The notes under the pieces are model-generated. The model searched no databases. It was given only the letters and a program-made list of their open reading frames with translations, and was not told the origin of the DNA. Below, piece after piece: positions 6,417 through 7,238 of a stretch of 7,238 nucleotides of DNA. The stretch is taken from NCBI GenBank assembly GCA_902767025.1, contig CACXFZ010000052.1, positions 1 through 7,238 of the forward strand. Reading direction: 5' to 3'. A program made the position numbers and the translations under genes. The stretch comes from an uncultured Coriobacteriaceae bacterium. Its GTDB lineage: Bacteria; Actinomycetota; Coriobacteriia; Coriobacteriales; Eggerthellaceae. Each line of letters begins with the position of its first letter. Within the stretch, counting starts at the first letter, position 1.

Positions 6417-6432
6417 GAGAAAAGGATTGGAA

Positions 6433-6909
6433 ATGGCAAATCAACTGGTGGCATATTTCAGCGCAAGCGGCGTGACGGCGCGGGTGGCGCGCGACTTGGC
6501 GGATGCGGTTGGGGCAGACCTGTTCGAGATCGAGCCCGCCGAACCGTACACGGCGGCGGACTTGAACTGGCAGAGCAGCTCCAGCCGCAGTTCGGTCGAG
6601 ATGAACGACGAGTCGTGCCGTCCTGCCATTGCCGGGAAGGTTGCCGACATGGCAGGCTACGACACCGTGTACGTGGGATTTCCGGTGTGGTGGTACGTCG
6701 AGCCGCGCATCATCGACACGTTCTTGGAGGCATACGACTTCACGGGCAAGGTGGTCGTGCCCTTCGCAACAAGCGGCGGCAGCGGCCTGGGGCAGGCACC
6801 GCAGCGCATGCAGGCGCTCGTGCCCGGTGCGGATGTCAAGCAGGGCCGCCTGCTGAACGGCCGGCCCTCGATCCATCAGCTCGGCCAATGGGCCCAGCAG
6901 TTCGGGTAG
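6433..6909 (+). CDS. Cytosolic flavodoxin-like protein, paralogue of the preceding lipoprotein
   Basis: 158 residues, one flavodoxin domain with no signal peptide. Phosphate loop SASGVT (10-15), FPVWWYVEP (83-91) and TSGGSG (113-118) match the lipoprotein's SATGNT, HPIWWGKAP and TSGSSG. The two also share GADxFEIExAEPYTxxDLN, a stretch that in this flavodoxin group follows the first helix, so they are diverged tandem duplicates. The expected role is FMN-dependent electron transfer or reduction in the cytoplasm. AGGA six bases before ATG 6433 sets the start; a TTG two codons earlier is not needed. It is probably the last gene of the operon from 4115, 48 bases after its partner, though an internal promoter cannot be excluded. 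No strong terminator follows; only a 5-bp GGGGC/GCCCC hairpin at 6912-6929 without a T-run is seen. Confidence 0.9.
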   Translation: MANQLVAYFSASGVTARVARDLADAVGADLFEIEPAEPYTAADLNWQSSSSRSSVEMNDESCRPAIAGKVADMAGYDTVYVGFPVWWYVEPRIIDTFLEAYDFTGKVVVPFATSGGSGLGQAPQRMQALVPGADVKQGRLLNGRPSIHQLGQWAQQFG

Positions 6910-6969
6910 GAGGGGCTTTACCGGGCCCCGCCATCGCGAGCGGACCGTCGAGTCGGCCCGTCGACCAGG

Positions 6970-6997
6970 GACCGTTTGCGACACGGTCGCGTACAAT
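6970..6997 (+). promoter_or_regulatory. Possible promoter and palindrome before the last gene
   Basis: TACAAT at 6992-6997 is a good -10 box; the -35 region is poor (GGGACC at 18-base spacing). Just upstream GACCGT (6970-6975) and ACGGTC (6983-6988) form a 6-bp inverted repeat with a 7-base centre, placed where an operator could overlap the promoter. The predicted transcript would start near 7004. Confidence 0.35.
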
Positions 6998-7017
6998 GGC
7001 TTGAGTAGAAGCGTCGG

Positions 7018-7054
7018 CGGCCCGCAGCGAGGCCGGGCTGTCGCATCCGGGCCG
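7018..7054 (+). other. Competing GC hairpins in the leader of the last gene
   Basis: CGGCCCG (7018-7024) can pair with CGGGCCG (7048-7054), touching the GAGGA ribosome site at 7054-7058. Alternatively GCCCG (7020-7024) pairs with CGGGC (7034-7038). Such overlap can control translation, but chance pairing is common at this GC content. Confidence 0.2.
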
Positions 7055-7072
7055 AGGACGGTGGTGTGCTGC

Positions 7073-7238
7073 ATGCATAAGCCAACGCAGATGGAGGCGT
7101 TCGGGGCCCTGTGCTCGATCGTGGCCGAAGGGGGGCGCCGCGAGGCGCTGTTCGGCAGCTGCCTCGACGATGCCTGGGATGTCTACGAGCACACGCTCAT
7201 CGGCCACGGGTACCCGGTGGCCTACCTGGAATTCCCGC
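7073..7238 (+). CDS. Unrecognised protein, N-terminus only
   Basis: An open frame from ATG 7073 runs to the right edge (55 full codons). The protein begins MHKPTQMEAFGALCSIVAEG and continues with a mix of charged and hydrophobic residues ending YPVAYLEFP. There is no signal peptide or membrane segment, so it looks cytoplasmic. Codon use matches the neighbouring genes, with G or C in most third positions, which supports real coding. The start is uncertain: GTG 7064 is in frame and sits 5 bases after GAGGA (7054-7058), while ATG 7073 sits 14 bases after it. It is on the same strand as the flavodoxin operon but 163 bases away, with its own possible promoter, so it is probably a separate unit. 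I do not recognise the family. Confidence 0.6.
   Translation, partial: MHKPTQMEAFGALCSIVAEGGRREALFGSCLDDAWDVYEHTLIGHGYPVAYLEFP

Noticed and set aside
4227..7004. A 925-codon open frame on the plus strand spanning the AKR, TetR and both flavodoxin genes
   Set aside because: It is out of frame with four well-supported genes, is very rich in Arg, Gly and Ala, and shows no family motif. It is a by-product of high GC.
6910..7072. tRNA or other structured RNA gene between the flavodoxin and the last gene
   Set aside because: No cloverleaf or TTCGAATC-like arm was found; only short GC hairpins are visible.

Overview
The window is about 65 percent GC by eye, densely coded, with strong GC bias at third codon positions that opens long meaningless shadow frames. 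The gene content suggests a gut-type anaerobic actinobacterium of the Coriobacteriia, most likely the Eggerthellaceae (Eggerthella, Gordonibacter, Adlercreutzia and relatives). It includes two aldo/keto reductases with ferredoxin-like tails, a Tat-like lipoprotein flavodoxin and a secreted subtilisin-type N-terminus. The taxonomy is inference from protein style, not a search result.

Layout. (1) 1-495, minus: the N-terminal 165 residues of a secreted protein, probably the prepro-part of an S8 (subtilisin-like) protease running off the left edge. (2) 626-1801, plus: an aldo/keto reductase (AKR) with a C-terminal pair of 4Fe-4S motifs, perhaps read from a leaderless mRNA. (3) 1804-1959: a dense cluster of nested inverted repeats, with a perfect 31-bp pair at its heart, resembling a REP doublet (REPIN). 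(4) 2027-2722, minus: a water-selective aquaporin (AqpZ type), ended by a clear intrinsic terminator at 1979-2002. (5) 2866-3984, minus: a second ferredoxin-tailed AKR. (6) 4080-4137: a promoter carrying two copies of the palindrome TGACA-N3-TGTCA. (7) 4162-6909, plus: a compact four-gene run of a classical AKR, a TetR-family regulator, a lipid-anchored flavodoxin-like protein and a cytosolic paralogue of it. (8) 7073 to the right edge, plus: the start of an unrecognised protein.

How the genes may work together. The four-gene run looks like one redox or detoxification operon controlled by its own TetR repressor through the two operators. The AKR would reduce a carbonyl compound with NAD(P)H. 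The two flavodoxins, one outside the membrane and one inside, look like a duplicated pair of FMN carriers or FMN reductases. The neighbouring ferredoxin-tailed AKRs fit the same theme of handling electrons and carbonyls, but nothing in the sequence proves co-regulation. The best candidates for something little described are the membrane/cytosol flavodoxin pair with its TetR/AKR control unit, and the nested repeat cluster.
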